Of a DNA stretch of 11,705 bases, positions 5,134-11,705 are shown one piece after another (positions within the stretch are counted from its first letter, which is position 1; every line of letters starts with the position of its first letter). The stretch is from positions 1,039,308 to 1,051,012 of the forward strand of contig CP070749.1 in NCBI GenBank assembly GCA_020348365.1. Reading direction: 5' to 3'. Both the position numbers and the translations under genes were made by a program. A model generated the notes under the pieces. That model ran no database searches. It was not told where the DNA came from and was given only the letters and a program-made list of their open reading frames with translations. The stretch comes from Candidatus Bathyarchaeota archaeon (GTDB lineage Archaea; Thermoproteota; Bathyarchaeia; Bathyarchaeales; Bathyarchaeaceae).

Positions 5134-5802
5134 CTACCGTTTCACGGGTTTGTTCTTATAACTGTTAAGCAAAAGCTTGACTTTTCTGACGCAATCCCAT
5201 GCATCCCTTGCATAGGCGTCAACGCCATATGTCTTGCGCATGCTTTCAGAGGCCGCTGGGCCTCCGATCACGATTTTTACCTCATCCGCTAGATTCTTTT
5301 GCCTTAGGCGATCAACTACCCCTTTCAAGGAGGGCACCGTCTCATCCACAGAGATGGAGACGCCGATTATCTGTGCTTTTTCTCTGATAGCAGCATCCAC
5401 AAACGCGTTTGCAGGGACATCTACGCCCAGGTCCACTACTTCAAAACCGGCTGCGCGAAGCGTTGCTTTCACGGTGTCCTTTCCTATGCTCTGAAGGTTC
5501 CCCTTCAGCGAACCGATCACAATCTTTCCAGCGATGTTAGCGGATTCCGCTTTCAGGTGTGAGTGGAAGACTTTGAGTGCCTCTCTCATTGCGGAGGCGG
5601 ATCGGGCTACGTCCGCGACGAAATACTCCTTTCTCTCACACTTCCTATCTGCAGCCTGCATGGCATCTGTCATCTTCTCTAGGGCTGTATCGGCGGACAG
5701 TCCTTGATGCAAGGCTTTCTCAGCGGTTCTCCGAGCCTTTCGAATGTTGCCGGAAACCACGGCTTCAAATAACGCCTCCAAGAGTTTCTCGGTTTCTTTC
5801 AA
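5134..5802 (-). CDS. Methyltransferase corrinoid-protein homologue lacking the cobalt-ligand His
   Basis: A 222-residue protein with the architecture of MtaC/MtbC/MtmC-type corrinoid proteins: a helical cap domain (residues 1-90, with the EYFVADVARSASAMREAL stretch) and a Rossmann-like B12 domain (91-215). The B12 domain keeps the family layout: GSLKGNLQSIGKD (97-109), a Ser-Ile-Ser element (149-151) and IGGPAAS (179-185). However, the usual Asp-x-His-x-x-Gly is Asn102-Leu-Gln104-Ser-Ile-Gly107, so the His that ligates cobalt is Gln. The reading is clear in the DNA (minus-strand CAG at 5491-5493). It starts at TTG (5800-5802), 8 bases after a GGAG that lies by the mch stop, 13 bases downstream of mch. 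Context points to methyl exchange with the MtrH-like protein. It may bind cobalamin differently, hold another cofactor, or act as a sensor. Family is confident; activity is open. Confidence 0.85.
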   Translation of the reverse strand: MKETEKLLEALFEAVVSGNIRKARRTAEKALHQGLSADTALEKMTDAMQAADRKCERKEYFVADVARSASAMREALKVFHSHLKAESANIAGKIVIGSLKGNLQSIGKDTVKATLRAAGFEVVDLGVDVPANAFVDAAIREKAQIIGVSISVDETVPSLKGVVDRLRQKNLADEVKIVIGGPAASESMRKTYGVDAYARDAWDCVRKVKLLLNSYKNKPVKR

Positions 5803-5815
5803 ATTCTAGTCTCCA

Positions 5816-6781
5816 CTAGATCCCTATTGATCTCTTGAAGATCTGTAGGTTGATTTCGCCACCTCTGAAGGTGCTGCCAGTTTCGGCGTTGTTGACTATG
5901 AGGACTGCTGGTGCGAATAGGTTAGGGTCGATCTGGTAGAAGTCGTAGTTGGCTTTCTTGAAGATTTCGATGAAGGGCTGCCCGTGGCTCTCTGATGCGG
6001 AGGACGGCGCCTTTTCAACTAAACTTCTCATCGTCTCGTCGCTTGTGTGGCTTACGATGCAGTGTACGACTCCGGTGTAGAGGATGGCGTCGTTCGTTCT
6101 TCCCATGGCCTCGGCAAACTTTGGGTGAACTGGGGCGATGGGGGCATATCCACAAGCGTGTGTTATCCGCTTCGGATCTAGACCGAGTTTCTCCAGCTTG
6201 TGTATTCCGGTCTCTACGACTCTTCCCGAGATCTGTGTGGATCCAGCTATGGTCGTGGTTGGGACTAGAATCAGAAAGAGTTTTTCTGGTGGGATGTTGC
6301 ATTCTTCAGAGATGTAGGTTATTGCTTCATTGGGGGGGTACTTATCTGTTTCAAGCACGAGCACAGCCAAGTCAGCCTCGTCTTTGTACCCGATTTTCTC
6401 GTAAAGCTCGTGAGGCTTCTGGGCTAGTGCGCGGGCGGGGCCTGAACCCATCGCGAAGTATTTTCCCACTTTAATCCGCCAACCGGCGAATTGGGATCCT
6501 AACGTCGCTATTGCAGGGTGATCTGTGTATACTAGTATGGATAGCAGTTCTAGATCATCGTATCGCCTGTTGAAGATGTCTGCCCGTCCGTATCCTCCGA
6601 GGCAGATCTCCGTGATCATCCTACCTGCAAGAAAGCCTCCTTTCGCTTCGACTCCGGCGTCGATTAATGTTGCGCCTAATTCGCTTTCTTTGACGGCGAC
6701 TCCGTATTCTTCGGGTGCGTCACACAGTTTCTTCACTAATTGCCATGAGGCTTGGTTCACACTCAACGAGGGATGAGACAT
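5816..6781 (-). CDS. mch: Methenyltetrahydromethanopterin cyclohydrolase
   Basis: A 321-residue enzyme, the usual length for Mch. It reversibly hydrolyses N5,N10-methenyl-H4MPT to N5-formyl-H4MPT in the cytoplasm, the third step of the archaeal methyl branch after Fwd and Ftr. Family stretches seen are DAGVEAKGGFLAGRMITEIC (41-60), CLGGYGRADI (60-69), MGSGPARAL (111-119), and GSTQISGRVVETGIHKLEKLG (180-200), which holds the conserved Arg187 and Glu190 of the active site. ITHACGYAPIAPVHPKFAEA (206-225) and the C-terminal FRGGEINLQIF are also present. The sequence is intact. It lies 13 bases after fwdC and 13 bases before the corrinoid-protein gene on the same strand, so the three are almost certainly co-transcribed. 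The ATG at 6779-6781 follows a weak GAAGAAGAA purine tract. Confidence 0.96.
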   Translation of the reverse strand: MSHPSLSVNQASWQLVKKLCDAPEEYGVAVKESELGATLIDAGVEAKGGFLAGRMITEICLGGYGRADIFNRRYDDLELLSILVYTDHPAIATLGSQFAGWRIKVGKYFAMGSGPARALAQKPHELYEKIGYKDEADLAVLVLETDKYPPNEAITYISEECNIPPEKLFLILVPTTTIAGSTQISGRVVETGIHKLEKLGLDPKRITHACGYAPIAPVHPKFAEAMGRTNDAILYTGVVHCIVSHTSDETMRSLVEKAPSSASESHGQPFIEIFKKANYDFYQIDPNLFAPAVLIVNNAETGSTFRGGEINLQIFKRSIGI

Positions 6782-6794
6782 TTCTTCTTCGCCA

Positions 6795-7610
6795 CTAGAG
6801 GAATCTTTCGCAGGGCGTTAGATGTGTGTTTTGTTTCTGGGATATGAAGAGTTTTCCGTTGCCATTTTCAGCGAGGTCTCCGAGGAACCGGTAGAAGGGA
6901 CCTTCAACTTTCTCTCCGTCTATTTTGACGCGGGATTTGATGTCGTCGATTGTGAATGTTGGAAGAATCGAGGGAATGCGGCCGAGTACAACGATTTTTC
7001 CCCCAAGCATCTGAGCGCCAGCGCGCACTTCTGAGTCTCCTCCAATATAGATGGTTCCATTCTTCATGTGGATGCCTGTGAACTGTCCAACATCTCCGTG
7101 GATTTTGATCAGGCCTTTTCTCATGAAGCATCCGACTTCGTTTCCAGCGTTGCCATAAATTGTGATTGCGCCGCCGTTCATTCCCTTGTTGCTTCCCCTA
7201 TAGGCTGCTCCGATGTAGTGGCCAGCGTCTCCTTTGATCTCGATTGTTCCCTTCTTCATCCGAGACCCCGCCCATGACCCTGCGTTTCCAACCACTGTGA
7301 TAGCGCCGCCGTTCATCTCTTCACCCAGGTGCATGCCAGCGTTACCTTCAATGACTATTCTGCCAGACGACATTTTGGCTCCAATCCGTCTAATCCTTCC
7401 AGCATCTCCACGAATCCTTATGGTTAAGCTCTCTGAGGGGGCTGTCTTGAGCTCTATTCTGAAGAGATGACCCAGAGCTCTCTTTTTGTTTCCTTCCCAG
7501 ACTGGTAGGTTGGCCATCTCACTCGTCGACTTTGCAGCAAAAGTGTCTGGACTGATGCATTCTCCTCCAACGGGGACTGTGAAGGATCGTTTAGGGGTTA
7601 GGATGATCAT
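6795..7610 (-). CDS. fwdC: Formylmethanofuran dehydrogenase subunit C
   Basis: FwdC is the beta-helix subunit of the tungsten or molybdenum formylmethanofuran dehydrogenase and helps hold FwdA and FwdB together. The protein starts MIILTPKRSFTVPV, as FwdC proteins do. About residues 68-213 consist of seven tandem glycine-rich turns of the type GDAG-x(4)-G-x(3)-M-x(2)-G-x-I-x-I, related to the C-terminal domain of glutamate synthase. I place the start at the ATG in 7608-7610, giving 271 residues and a 7-base gap after fwdA. The frame stays open to a TTG at 7632-7634 that would add eight residues and overlap fwdA; the added residues do not resemble the family start. The gene is intact and sits in the order fwdDBAC. 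Confidence 0.95.
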   Translation of the reverse strand: MIILTPKRSFTVPVGGECISPDTFAAKSTSEMANLPVWEGNKKRALGHLFRIELKTAPSESLTIRIRGDAGRIRRIGAKMSSGRIVIEGNAGMHLGEEMNGGAITVVGNAGSWAGSRMKKGTIEIKGDAGHYIGAAYRGSNKGMNGGAITIYGNAGNEVGCFMRKGLIKIHGDVGQFTGIHMKNGTIYIGGDSEVRAGAQMLGGKIVVLGRIPSILPTFTIDDIKSRVKIDGEKVEGPFYRFLGDLAENGNGKLFISQKQNTHLTPCERFL

Positions 7611-7617
7611 GGTGCTT

Positions 7618-9312
7618 CTAAATCCTCGCCTCAACTCTGATGGGAAGTGAAGCCTTTAGATAATCTTCGGAAATCGGATAATTCTCATACTCCACCGTCC
7701 AATATTCTCTGAACTTCAGTTTCAGGTCTTCTGAGGGCTCCCATGGTTTTGAGAGTTTGATGTCAACCCAGAAGGTTCCTCCCTGGATCGGCTTCACAAT
7801 CTCACCATCTCTTGCAACAATCTCTCCGCCCTTGAGGGTGTAGGCTGGTTTGCAGAAAGCCCTTGTGACTGCTTTGTATTCTATGGAAGGATCAACCGTC
7901 TTTGGGTTGAGGTTGTATATCGCGATGTCGGCGTCCGCTCCAAGTCCAAGATGGCCTTTCTGTTTCAGACCTAGAGCCTTGCTCTGGCCAGCGCGTGTCA
8001 CGGTGGCTATCTCGTCGAAGTTGTATTCTCGGTCGATGCTGGGAAGTAGGCTTTTTCGTCTCGCCCGTCTGCTTATCCTCTTCAGCATCTTCTTCCTTGC
8101 GACTGTGCTCATAAGCCATGAGATGACTTTTGGGTAGGTGGTGAAGGGTGCACCATTTGGATGATCTGTTGTCAGGTAGATTCTCCAGGGGTCTTCGATT
8201 AGAAGGGCTAGTTCAAGACCGATTGACCATTGGGTGGCGTTCACGTGGCTCTTGCGTCTGTATCTGAACGGTACGATTCCCCCGCTTGTTTCGGTCTCGA
8301 CATCATGGTTAACCCATTTGTTGCCAGTGAGACCGTAGAGGCCGTACTGGAATGGGCCGTCTGCTGTCATGGTTGTCGTGTCCGTGAAAACCACCTGTCC
8401 CATATCTAGAGTCACATGATTGTGCTGGTTGACATACTCTGCTATCTCTTCGGCTCCAGACTGCAGCGTCTGCCAGTCCGAACCCTTGAAGGCGCAGAAT
8501 TGGCAGTGGGTGATATGTATGACCGGGTTATCTTCCTCGGCCAGGTCCTCCACGCACTTCATCGTTTCTATGGCGGTGGCGTAGTTTCCGGGTCTTCCGA
8601 GGTTGTTCGTGTGAACGTGGATCGTGTGAGGGAGGTTTAGGAGCTTATTCACTTTGCACAGGCCGCGGATGATGTCTCTTGGAGTGATGTTGAAGTGTGG
8701 TACAGAATCGTCGATGCCTGCTACGTTTCTCCCGAACCCCCAAGCCTCCAAACCGCCTGGATTGACGATCTTTATAGCGTAGCCCTTTGTGGCTCTCATT
8801 ATCCAAGCCACGTGAGCTGCGCATTCTTCTATGCGGTCATCTTGCAGATATTCGAGGACGACCCACCAGTCTCCTATGAGGGGGAAGGCCGCCTTGTCGA
8901 TCATAGGCGTGTCGTTGAGTTCTTCATGTGTGTGTCGAGCCTCGAGGGGAGGCATCGATGGATTCATGACGGTAGTGTATCCCATTCTTGAGTATCGGTA
9001 GCCCGTTGTGAAGGTTGAGGGAACAGAATAGCCGACGCCGCTTCGGGTTACAGCCGTTTTGGCTTCCACGTCCTTGACGTGATCTTCAGGCCTCAGGAGG
9101 CGCCCAGCGTTCACTTCAGCTCCTGCGATGTGACTGTGAATGTCGACGCCGCCGGGCATCACCATCATCCCAGAGGCATCGATAACCTTCGCCTTTCTTT
9201 CATCAACCTTTTCAACAACCTTTCCATCACAGATGTAAAGGTCGATTCTTTCCCCGTTCATTGCGTTGAGGGGGTCGTAGAGATAGCCGTTCTTGATGAC
9301 CAGCTCGGTCAG
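7618..9312 (-). CDS. fwdA: Formylmethanofuran dehydrogenase subunit A, probable CTG start
   Basis: FwdA is the amidohydrolase-type subunit with a dinuclear metal site; it condenses formate with methanofuran to give formylmethanofuran. Counting from the proposed start, ligands are His59 and His61 (DIHSHIAG), Lys181 (AIKIVNPGG, the carboxylated Lys in the family), His232/His234 (THIHVH-like segment TIHVHTNN), His266/269 (VIHITHCQF) and Asp383 (YLTTDHPNG). The first ATG in frame is at 9259-9261, but the conserved N-terminal strand ELVIKNGYLYDPLNA lies upstream of it. The frame there has no ATG, GTG or TTG before an in-frame TGA. A CTG at 9310-9312 forms a CTGA overlap with the fwdB stop and follows an AAGGAGG ribosome-binding site by 8 bases. 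I therefore begin the gene there (564 residues, normal for the family). An ATG-initiated 547-residue form would lack the first strand. Confidence 0.93.
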   Translation of the reverse strand: MTELVIKNGYLYDPLNAMNGERIDLYICDGKVVEKVDERKAKVIDASGMMVMPGGVDIHSHIAGAEVNAGRLLRPEDHVKDVEAKTAVTRSGVGYSVPSTFTTGYRYSRMGYTTVMNPSMPPLEARHTHEELNDTPMIDKAAFPLIGDWWVVLEYLQDDRIEECAAHVAWIMRATKGYAIKIVNPGGLEAWGFGRNVAGIDDSVPHFNITPRDIIRGLCKVNKLLNLPHTIHVHTNNLGRPGNYATAIETMKCVEDLAEEDNPVIHITHCQFCAFKGSDWQTLQSGAEEIAEYVNQHNHVTLDMGQVVFTDTTTMTADGPFQYGLYGLTGNKWVNHDVETETSGGIVPFRYRRKSHVNATQWSIGLELALLIEDPWRIYLTTDHPNGAPFTTYPKVISWLMSTVARKKMLKRISRRARRKSLLPSIDREYNFDEIATVTRAGQSKALGLKQKGHLGLGADADIAIYNLNPKTVDPSIEYKAVTRAFCKPAYTLKGGEIVARDGEIVKPIQGGTFWVDIKLSKPWEPSEDLKLKFREYWTVEYENYPISEDYLKASLPIRVEARI

Positions 9313-10748
9313 TTCAGTTTCCTCCTTATTCTTCGAACTTCGTTTAGGATTCGGCGCAGTATCTCCTCGTCAGAGAGGCACGTCTCGGGAGGGTCCACGA
9401 TTTTTTTGAGTGGAAGGGGAACATGGTCCATGCGGTAGGCAGTCCCCTCAGCTTCGATTCCCACGTAAGCGGGTGGAATCACTACGTCCGCCATTAACGT
9501 TGTAGGGGTCAGCTCTGGATCGATAGCAATGAGGGGATTCTTGATCAAGTTTTGAGCCGTTTTCTTTGGGAAGTGGGCTAAGGGATCAGATCCAATCACG
9601 AGTGCGGCATCAGATTCTCTCCTGCGGAGTATGTCAATTGTGGAGGTCTCGCCAGGGTTGTATCTCGGGAAGCCCTGAGAGAGGTCGACGGCGAAGGGAT
9701 AACCTGTCTGCCACGTGAAGACGACGTTTGCCCCAGTCACGTTGAAGTGCCCTCGCATTGGCATTATCAAGAATTTCGTGTATTGATTCAGATCTCGGAC
9801 TAAGGATAGTGCAGCGTCGATGTTTCGATGTCTTCCTTCGCTCATAGTCAGTCCGAGCCCGAAGAAGAAGACACCCAGTTCACAGCCTATCATAACATCT
9901 GCAACTTCTTCCAGCAGTTCTACGGGGACGCCTGCAACCTCTTCCACGTCGAGTTCCCCGTCTCTGATGAGCATTCGAAAGGCCTGTAAGAGTTCGTAGT
10001 CTCTGTTTGGTTCCACTTGGAGGAAGTAGTCTGCTGCTTCAGCGGTGCGTGTTTTGCGAACGTCCGCCACCACCATCTTCCTCTTCTTCTGGAACATTGT
10101 ATAGGGTAGGCCTTGACCAGTCTCGATTGGAGTGGGAGGGTGATGATCAAGAAGGAGGTTAGCCGTTCTCTGCAGTCGCTTCTCAGTAACGGTGCCTCCA
10201 AGGCGTGATACATACTTCCGCCATGTGCTTCTCTGGAATCTCCCCTCAGTGAACATCGTGTATCGCTCTATGTGGCGTGGATGGGCGTCCCATGGATTGC
10301 TTCCCCAGTAGAAGATGAGGTCTGCTCGGTGCCGTAATTGTCCTAGAGTGCAGGATGATATGCCGATGTCTTGGATGCCAAGGATTGAGGGGCCATGACA
10401 GATTGTTGATGTGTTGTCGATGACGCCTCCAACCTCTTCTGCGAGTTCCAGCCCGACGCGAGTTGCCTCACAGCTTGTGGAGCTCCAGCCAAAGAGTAAT
10501 GGATACGTGGCGTCTGCAAGGATCTCAGCGCTCTTTCGGATGGCCTCATCTAGGGAAGCCTCAACTAATTCGCCATCTTTTCTTATGAGTGGCTTTGTAC
10601 GTCGATGAGTTGCGTAGTTGAGGAATCTGGCTGCACCGACGGCGCAGGCATTTTTCACGTCTGTAATAACATTGTCTTCTACGGTCACTTCGATGTCATC
10701 GCAGAAGTCGCCGCAGACTGGACATGTGATGTGAGAGATAACAGTCAT
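9309..10748 (-). CDS. fwdB: Formylmethanofuran dehydrogenase subunit B
   Basis: The catalytic subunit that reduces CO2 to formate at a bis-pterin tungsten or molybdenum centre. It has 479 residues. The N-terminal [4Fe-4S] ligands are visible as CPVCGDFC (Cys9, Cys12, Cys16) and Cys35 in NACAVG. Cys117 in STICHGPS is at the position of the metal-ligating residue, so this is a Cys and not a selenocysteine form. Pterin-binding stretches follow, such as FYWGSNPWDAHPRH (146-159) and the C-terminal IGSDPLAHFP and ADVVIPPAYVGIEAEGTAYR. The ATG at 10746-10748 overlaps the fwdD stop as ATGA and has GAGGG 7 bases upstream; the stop overlaps the fwdA start. Whether W or Mo is used cannot be told from sequence. 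Confidence 0.95.
   Translation of the reverse strand: MTVISHITCPVCGDFCDDIEVTVEDNVITDVKNACAVGAARFLNYATHRRTKPLIRKDGELVEASLDEAIRKSAEILADATYPLLFGWSSTSCEATRVGLELAEEVGGVIDNTSTICHGPSILGIQDIGISSCTLGQLRHRADLIFYWGSNPWDAHPRHIERYTMFTEGRFQRSTWRKYVSRLGGTVTEKRLQRTANLLLDHHPPTPIETGQGLPYTMFQKKRKMVVADVRKTRTAEAADYFLQVEPNRDYELLQAFRMLIRDGELDVEEVAGVPVELLEEVADVMIGCELGVFFFGLGLTMSEGRHRNIDAALSLVRDLNQYTKFLIMPMRGHFNVTGANVVFTWQTGYPFAVDLSQGFPRYNPGETSTIDILRRRESDAALVIGSDPLAHFPKKTAQNLIKNPLIAIDPELTPTTLMADVVIPPAYVGIEAEGTAYRMDHVPLPLKKIVDPPETCLSDEEILRRILNEVRRIRRKLN
9321..9327 (-). promoter_or_regulatory. Ribosome-binding site that decides the fwdA start
   Basis: AAGGAGG on the minus strand, inside the last codons of fwdB. It lies 8 bases before the CTG at 9310-9312, the right distance for initiation there, but 59 bases before the first ATG of the frame. 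It is the main evidence for a CTG start of fwdA. Confidence 0.7.
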
Positions 10749-11149
10749 TCATGTTCCCTCTTGTAGTGTTTCTCAAGTAGCTCTCGTAGGCTCAGAATCT
10801 TCTCTTCAGGCGCTTGCTCGACTTCTGCGGGTAATCCTTTCAGTAAGGGCATTCCGGTTCCATGGGTTTCGGAATTCATTATTAGGCTTGCCCATGGGCC
10901 ATAGGGGACGAAGATCACATCCGGATGGGGTGCCCTAGCTGATTTCACAGCTCGCAGAATCACGGAGCCTGAATCTGTTGAGACCCGGACATTATCATTC
11001 TCTGTTACTCCAAGACGCTTCATGTCGTCAGGGTCTATCTCGCAGATCGTCACGCTCCTCCGGTATTCTTCTGAGAACTTGCCTCGTTCTCTCTCTGTGC
11101 CTTGATCAATAGTTCGTCCGGTTAGCAAGGTAGCTTTCAGCTTGGGCAT
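10745..11149 (-). CDS. fwdD: Formylmethanofuran dehydrogenase subunit D
   Basis: A 134-residue protein homologous to the C-terminal molybdopterin-dinucleotide-binding domain of larger formate dehydrogenase-type enzymes; it completes the pterin site of FwdB. Typical features are LLTGRTIDQG (residues 8-17), the acidic strand region VTICEIDPDDMKRLGV (33-48), GPWASLIM (84-91) and the HGTGMP motif (96-101). The ATG at 11147-11149 has a GGTGA a few bases upstream. It ends in an ATGA overlap with fwdB. It is the first fwd gene, 79 bases downstream of the eL13-HhH gene, so it may have its own promoter in that gap or be read through from upstream. Confidence 0.93.
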   Translation of the reverse strand: MPKLKATLLTGRTIDQGTERERGKFSEEYRRSVTICEIDPDDMKRLGVTENDNVRVSTDSGSVILRAVKSARAPHPDVIFVPYGPWASLIMNSETHGTGMPLLKGLPAEVEQAPEEKILSLRELLEKHYKREHE

Positions 11150-11176
11150 CGACTCACCAGGCTTTGATGAACTTGT

Positions 11177-11199
11177 TTAGGTTGATGCGTGATACCTAA
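11177..11199. promoter_or_regulatory. Inverted repeat upstream of the fwd-mch operon
   Basis: Perfect 6-bp arms TTAGGT and ACCTAA with an 11-base spacer, 28-50 bases upstream of the fwdD start, within the 79-base gap after the eL13-HhH gene. It could be an operator of the operon or, on the message, a small hairpin. No clear TATA box was found beside it. The arms are short, so chance cannot be excluded. Confidence 0.3.
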
Positions 11200-11228
11200 C
11201 AGTTGAGAGAGTGCTTAGTGAAGGTGTC

Positions 11229-11660
11229 CTACCTATTAATGTTGTCTTTTGATGTCTTCTTCTGAGTCTGTTGCTTCCTCAGTAGTTTTCTGGCTTCAGC
11301 CTTCCATTTCTTCAGAGTCTTCTCTGTGAGATTGATCTTTTCGGCTATGGTGCTAAATTGCACAATGGCCAGGTCGTGAGCATCTAGAATACCTGCTTTC
11401 TTCAGTTTTTCTTCTGTCGTCTTTCCAATGCCGCTGATCTCTGAAAGGGGTATTGTTGTCCCAAAGCATTCTTTGAGGGTTTGAATGTTCTGGAGATGCG
11501 TTGTTCTTCTGCGTTTGTCTAATGGTATCTCCAATCTCTTCGCTTCTTGAAGGGTTAGACCTGCCCGCTTGATTTCTTCCTGACTGAAGCCTCGTCCCTC
11601 TCTTGTCCGGGGTTTACGAGTTGAGGTATACACATCAGGTTTCATCTTGTCTTCCATCAT
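11229..11660 (-). CDS. eL13-like ribosomal protein domain fused to a helix-hairpin-helix domain
   Basis: A 143-residue basic protein in two parts. Residues about 10-65 match the archaeal/eukaryotic ribosomal protein eL13 family: REGRGFSQEEIKRAGLTLQEA and the LEIPLDKRRRTTHLQNIQTLK stretch. Residues about 70-128 look like a helix-hairpin-helix domain (SEISGIGKTTEEKLKKAGI, then HDLAIVQFSTIAEKINL), which usually binds nucleic acid without sequence preference. The tail is Lys/Gln-rich. It is probably a large-subunit ribosomal protein with an RNA-binding extension. The ATG at 11658-11660 is preceded by AGGAGA; a second ATG follows at once. It lies 79 bases upstream of fwdD on the same strand but has no obvious metabolic link. 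eL13 is typical of TACK and Asgard archaea, which supports the taxonomic guess. Confidence 0.85.
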   Translation of the reverse strand: MMEDKMKPDVYTSTRKPRTREGRGFSQEEIKRAGLTLQEAKRLEIPLDKRRRTTHLQNIQTLKECFGTTIPLSEISGIGKTTEEKLKKAGILDAHDLAIVQFSTIAEKINLTEKTLKKWKAEARKLLRKQQTQKKTSKDNINR

Positions 11661-11705
11661 CTAATCTCCTAAGAGATATTCTATTTTGCGTATTAGTGTT
11701 GCGGA

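Noticed and set aside
5803..5815. Cobalamin riboswitch near the corrinoid-protein gene
   Set aside because: The gap after mch is only 13 bases, and no B12-box-like or large structured leader is visible anywhere in the window.
5995..6474. 159-codon open frame on the plus strand
   Set aside because: It lies entirely antisense to mch, a confident gene, and has the Arg/Cys/Trp-rich composition of a shadow frame.
6795..7610. Repeated GDAG/GNAG sequence as a tandem DNA repeat
   Set aside because: The periodicity is the protein-level beta-helix of FwdC; the codons vary between units, so it is not a DNA repeat or CRISPR-like array.
10392..10400. Possible selenocysteine site at the FwdB metal ligand
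   Set aside because: The codon at residue 117 is a normal Cys codon within STICHGPS and no in-frame TGA is present, so this is a Cys-type enzyme.

Overview
The window reads as a chromosomal segment from an archaeon, most likely a TACK-lineage organism of the Bathyarchaeia type (lineage is inference, moderate confidence). The reasons are archaeal C1-carrier enzymes (formylmethanofuran dehydrogenase, methenyl-H4MPT cyclohydrolase, MtrH), an eL13-type ribosomal protein domain (known from TACK and Asgard archaea, not from typical Euryarchaeota), archaeal TATA-like boxes, short leaders, and frequent non-ATG starts.

Layout. Bases 1-1248 (minus) encode a coiled-coil protein, divergent from an mtrH-like methyltransferase gene at 1393-2316 (plus). 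That gene converges on an aldo/keto reductase with two ferredoxin-type Cys clusters (2364-3479, minus). Between the reductase and the next gene lies a decayed remnant (about 3512-3658) of a corrinoid protein C-terminus followed by the start of a small gene, matching the intact pair at 4885-5802. A small alpha/beta-barrel-like protein gene (3774-4094, plus) follows, then a double Cys4 protein gene (4278-4763, minus).

From 11660 down to 4885 everything is on the minus strand and tightly packed: eL13-HhH protein, fwdD, fwdB, fwdA, fwdC, mch, a corrinoid-protein homologue and an 81-residue Cys/His-rich protein. From fwdD onward the genes overlap by 4 bases or are separated by at most 13, so this is probably one operon.

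How the genes fit together. FwdABCD reduces CO2 to formylmethanofuran (or runs in reverse), Mch interconverts formyl- and methenyl-H4MPT, and MtrH moves a methyl group between H4MPT and a corrinoid protein. The window therefore holds both ends of the archaeal methyl branch (Ftr, Mtd and Mer are not here) plus a corrinoid acceptor or donor, without the membrane Mtr complex. The most unusual points are: (i) the corrinoid-type protein has Gln where the cobalt-ligating His of the DxHxxG motif should be; (ii) a degenerate second copy of the corrinoid/small-protein junction lies 1.6 kb away; (iii) fwdA appears to start at CTG in a CTGA overlap with fwdB; (iv) the 81-residue protein may be an undescribed partner of the corrinoid protein. 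No tRNA, rRNA, CRISPR array or insertion sequence was seen.
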